Shown here piece after piece: positions 63,145 through 64,000 of a stretch of 64,000 bases of DNA. The position numbers and the translations under genes are program-made. The notes beneath the pieces are model-generated. The model saw only the letters and a list, made by a program, of their open reading frames with translations. It was not told the origin of the DNA and did not search any database. The number at the start of each line of letters is the position of its first letter. Within the stretch, counting starts at the first letter, position 1. Location of the stretch: contig LSIB01000072.1 of the NCBI GenBank assembly GCA_001556025.1, positions 1 through 64,000 of the forward strand. Reading direction: 5' to 3'. The stretch is from Rhizobiales bacterium CCH3-A5. GTDB lineage: Bacteria > Pseudomonadota > Alphaproteobacteria > Rhizobiales > Beijerinckiaceae.

Positions 63145-64000
63145 TTATCTCCCCCACCTCAACGCCAGCGGATCGAGCTCGCGCGCGAGTTCGATCAACC
63201 CCGCGCGCGTCTTGGGATGCAGCGGCGTCAGCGGGTGGCGAACGGACTCCGACTTGATCACCCCACCCTCCTTCATCACCGCCTTGGCCGAACGCAGGCC
63301 GCATTGGCGGTTCTCGAAATTGATGATCGGCAGGACGTCGCGATAGAGCGCCATCGCTGTCTTGCGGTCTCCGGCCGCATGCGCCGTCAGGATCGGCCTG
63401 ATCAGATCGGGGATCATGGCGCTGGTCATGGTGCCGGTCGCCCCCGCATCGAGATCGGCCATCAGCGTAATCGCCTCTTCGCCGTCGAAGGGGCCGGCGA
63501 CCGCCGAGCCGCCCGCCTCGATCAGCGCGCGCAGCTTGTTGGCGGTGCCCGGCACCTCGATCTTGAAGTAGCGGACTAGCGGCACCTCCTTCGCCAGCCT
63601 GACCATGAAAGGCACGGTGAGCGTGACGCCCGAGAGCGGCGCGTCCTGCAGGATGATCGGTATCCCGCAGGCGTCGCCGACCGCCTTGAAATGCTCGATC
63701 ATGCCCTGCTCGTCGGCTTTCAGCAGCGCGCCATGATAGGGCGGCATCATCATCAGCATCTTCGCGCCGGCGTCGGCGGCGGCCTTGGCGCGGCTGGCCG
63801 CGATCCGGGTCGAGAAATGCGAGGTCGTGACGATGACCGGCACGCGGCCGGCCACCTGCTCCAGCGAGAGCCGCATGACGTGGTCGCGCTCCTCGTCGGT
63901 CAGCAGGAACTGCTCGGAGAAGTTTGCCAGGATGCAGATGCCGTCGACGCCCTGGTCGACCATCAGGTCCATGACGCGGCGGTTGCCCTCGAGATCGAGG
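63145..64000 (-). CDS. divergent DHDPS-family protein, N-terminus cut by window edge
   Basis: A class I aldolase-fold protein of the dihydrodipicolinate synthase family; 284 codons are visible and the frame runs off the window. The Schiff-base lysine is present (VRYFKIEVPGTANKLRALIE). The Thr-Thr motif of DapA is ANFSEQF here, and the YN pair is QD (PIILQDAPLSGV), so it should not be a lysine-pathway enzyme. Relatives of this kind act on 2-oxo-3-deoxy sugar acids or similar pyruvate-releasing substrates. The MhpD-like gene follows on the same strand. Confidence 0.8.
   Translation of the reverse strand, partial: LDLEGNRRVMDLMVDQGVDGICILANFSEQFLLTDEERDHVMRLSLEQVAGRVPVIVTTSHFSTRIAASRAKAAADAGAKMLMMMPPYHGALLKADEQGMIEHFKAVGDACGIPIILQDAPLSGVTLTVPFMVRLAKEVPLVRYFKIEVPGTANKLRALIEAGGSAVAGPFDGEEAITLMADLDAGATGTMTSAMIPDLIRPILTAHAAGDRKTAMALYRDVLPIINFENRQCGLRSAKAVMKEGGVIKSESVRHPLTPLHPKTRAGLIELARELDPLALRWGR

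Overview
The window is GC-rich, densely coded chromosomal DNA of an alphaproteobacterium, most likely a Hyphomicrobiales (Rhizobiales) member close to Bosea. The reasons are the porin type, an LdtR/LdtP-like pair, a K(+)-independent H+-pyrophosphatase, a zinc-free-type HemB, the rpoZ-rsh / pdxJ-acpS-lepB-rnc-era neighbourhood, and dispersed palindromic repeats of the kind common in that order. Both edges cut genes: hppA on the left loses its C-terminus and a DHDPS-family gene on the right loses its N-terminus. I saw no tRNA, rRNA, CRISPR array, prophage or insertion sequence.

Layout. 1-4.4 kb: hppA, a ureidoglycine aminohydrolase and an MFS transporter. 4.4-11.4 kb: a minus-strand run glyA - [PIN toxin/antitoxin pair] - nrdR - ribD - ribE - ribH - nusB - [DUF4258/DUF2283 pair] - thiL. 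This is a riboflavin/thiamine cofactor cluster interrupted by two small toxin-antitoxin-like cassettes. 11.7-18.1 kb: nhaA, an L,D-transpeptidase with its MarR-type regulator, a small membrane protein, an HIBYL-CoA hydrolase-like enzyme and hemB. 18.2-26.4 kb, plus strand: an orphan LivH-type permease with a lipoprotein-like N-terminus, ilvA, an RDD protein, bpt, an RraA-UxaA(small)-UxaA(large) operon, a DUF2336 protein and a small outer-membrane protein. 26.6-34.4 kb, minus: parC, recO, rsh, rpoZ and a HerA-like ATPase. 34.6-39.5 kb, plus: pdxJ, acpS, (an opposed histidine kinase), lepB, rnc, era. 39.5-47 kb: a divergent LysR/tautomerase pair, an acyltransferase, pyrE, a NYN-domain protein, an exported SOD, smpB, a PaiB-like protein and dapA. 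47-64 kb, envelope-rich: a soluble lytic transglycosylase, an alpha/beta hydrolase, an inner-membrane helix-hairpin-helix protein with a four-repeat OmpA protein, a porin, tamB-tamA, and two sugar-acid-type catabolic enzymes.

How the genes work together. The rib genes supply FMN/FAD and are wired by overlapping stops and starts. lepB-rnc-era form one translationally coupled operon. tamA-tamB form the outer-membrane assembly pair. Several genes that usually cluster in Rhizobiales (dapA, smpB, NYN, rpoZ, rsh, pdxJ, acpS, lepB, rnc, era, recO, parC) are all present within about 21 kb, but split and reoriented.

The least conventional items are these: the thiL start, which lies one base out of frame with its nearest GTG right behind a TA-like insertion; the lipobox-LivH fusion; the OmpA protein with four internal ~115-residue repeats, paired with a tandem-HhH membrane protein; and the RraA/split-UxaA operon of unknown substrate. 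Nothing here is proven to be a new system. All functional calls rest on reading the translated sequence and on remembered family features; no database search was run.
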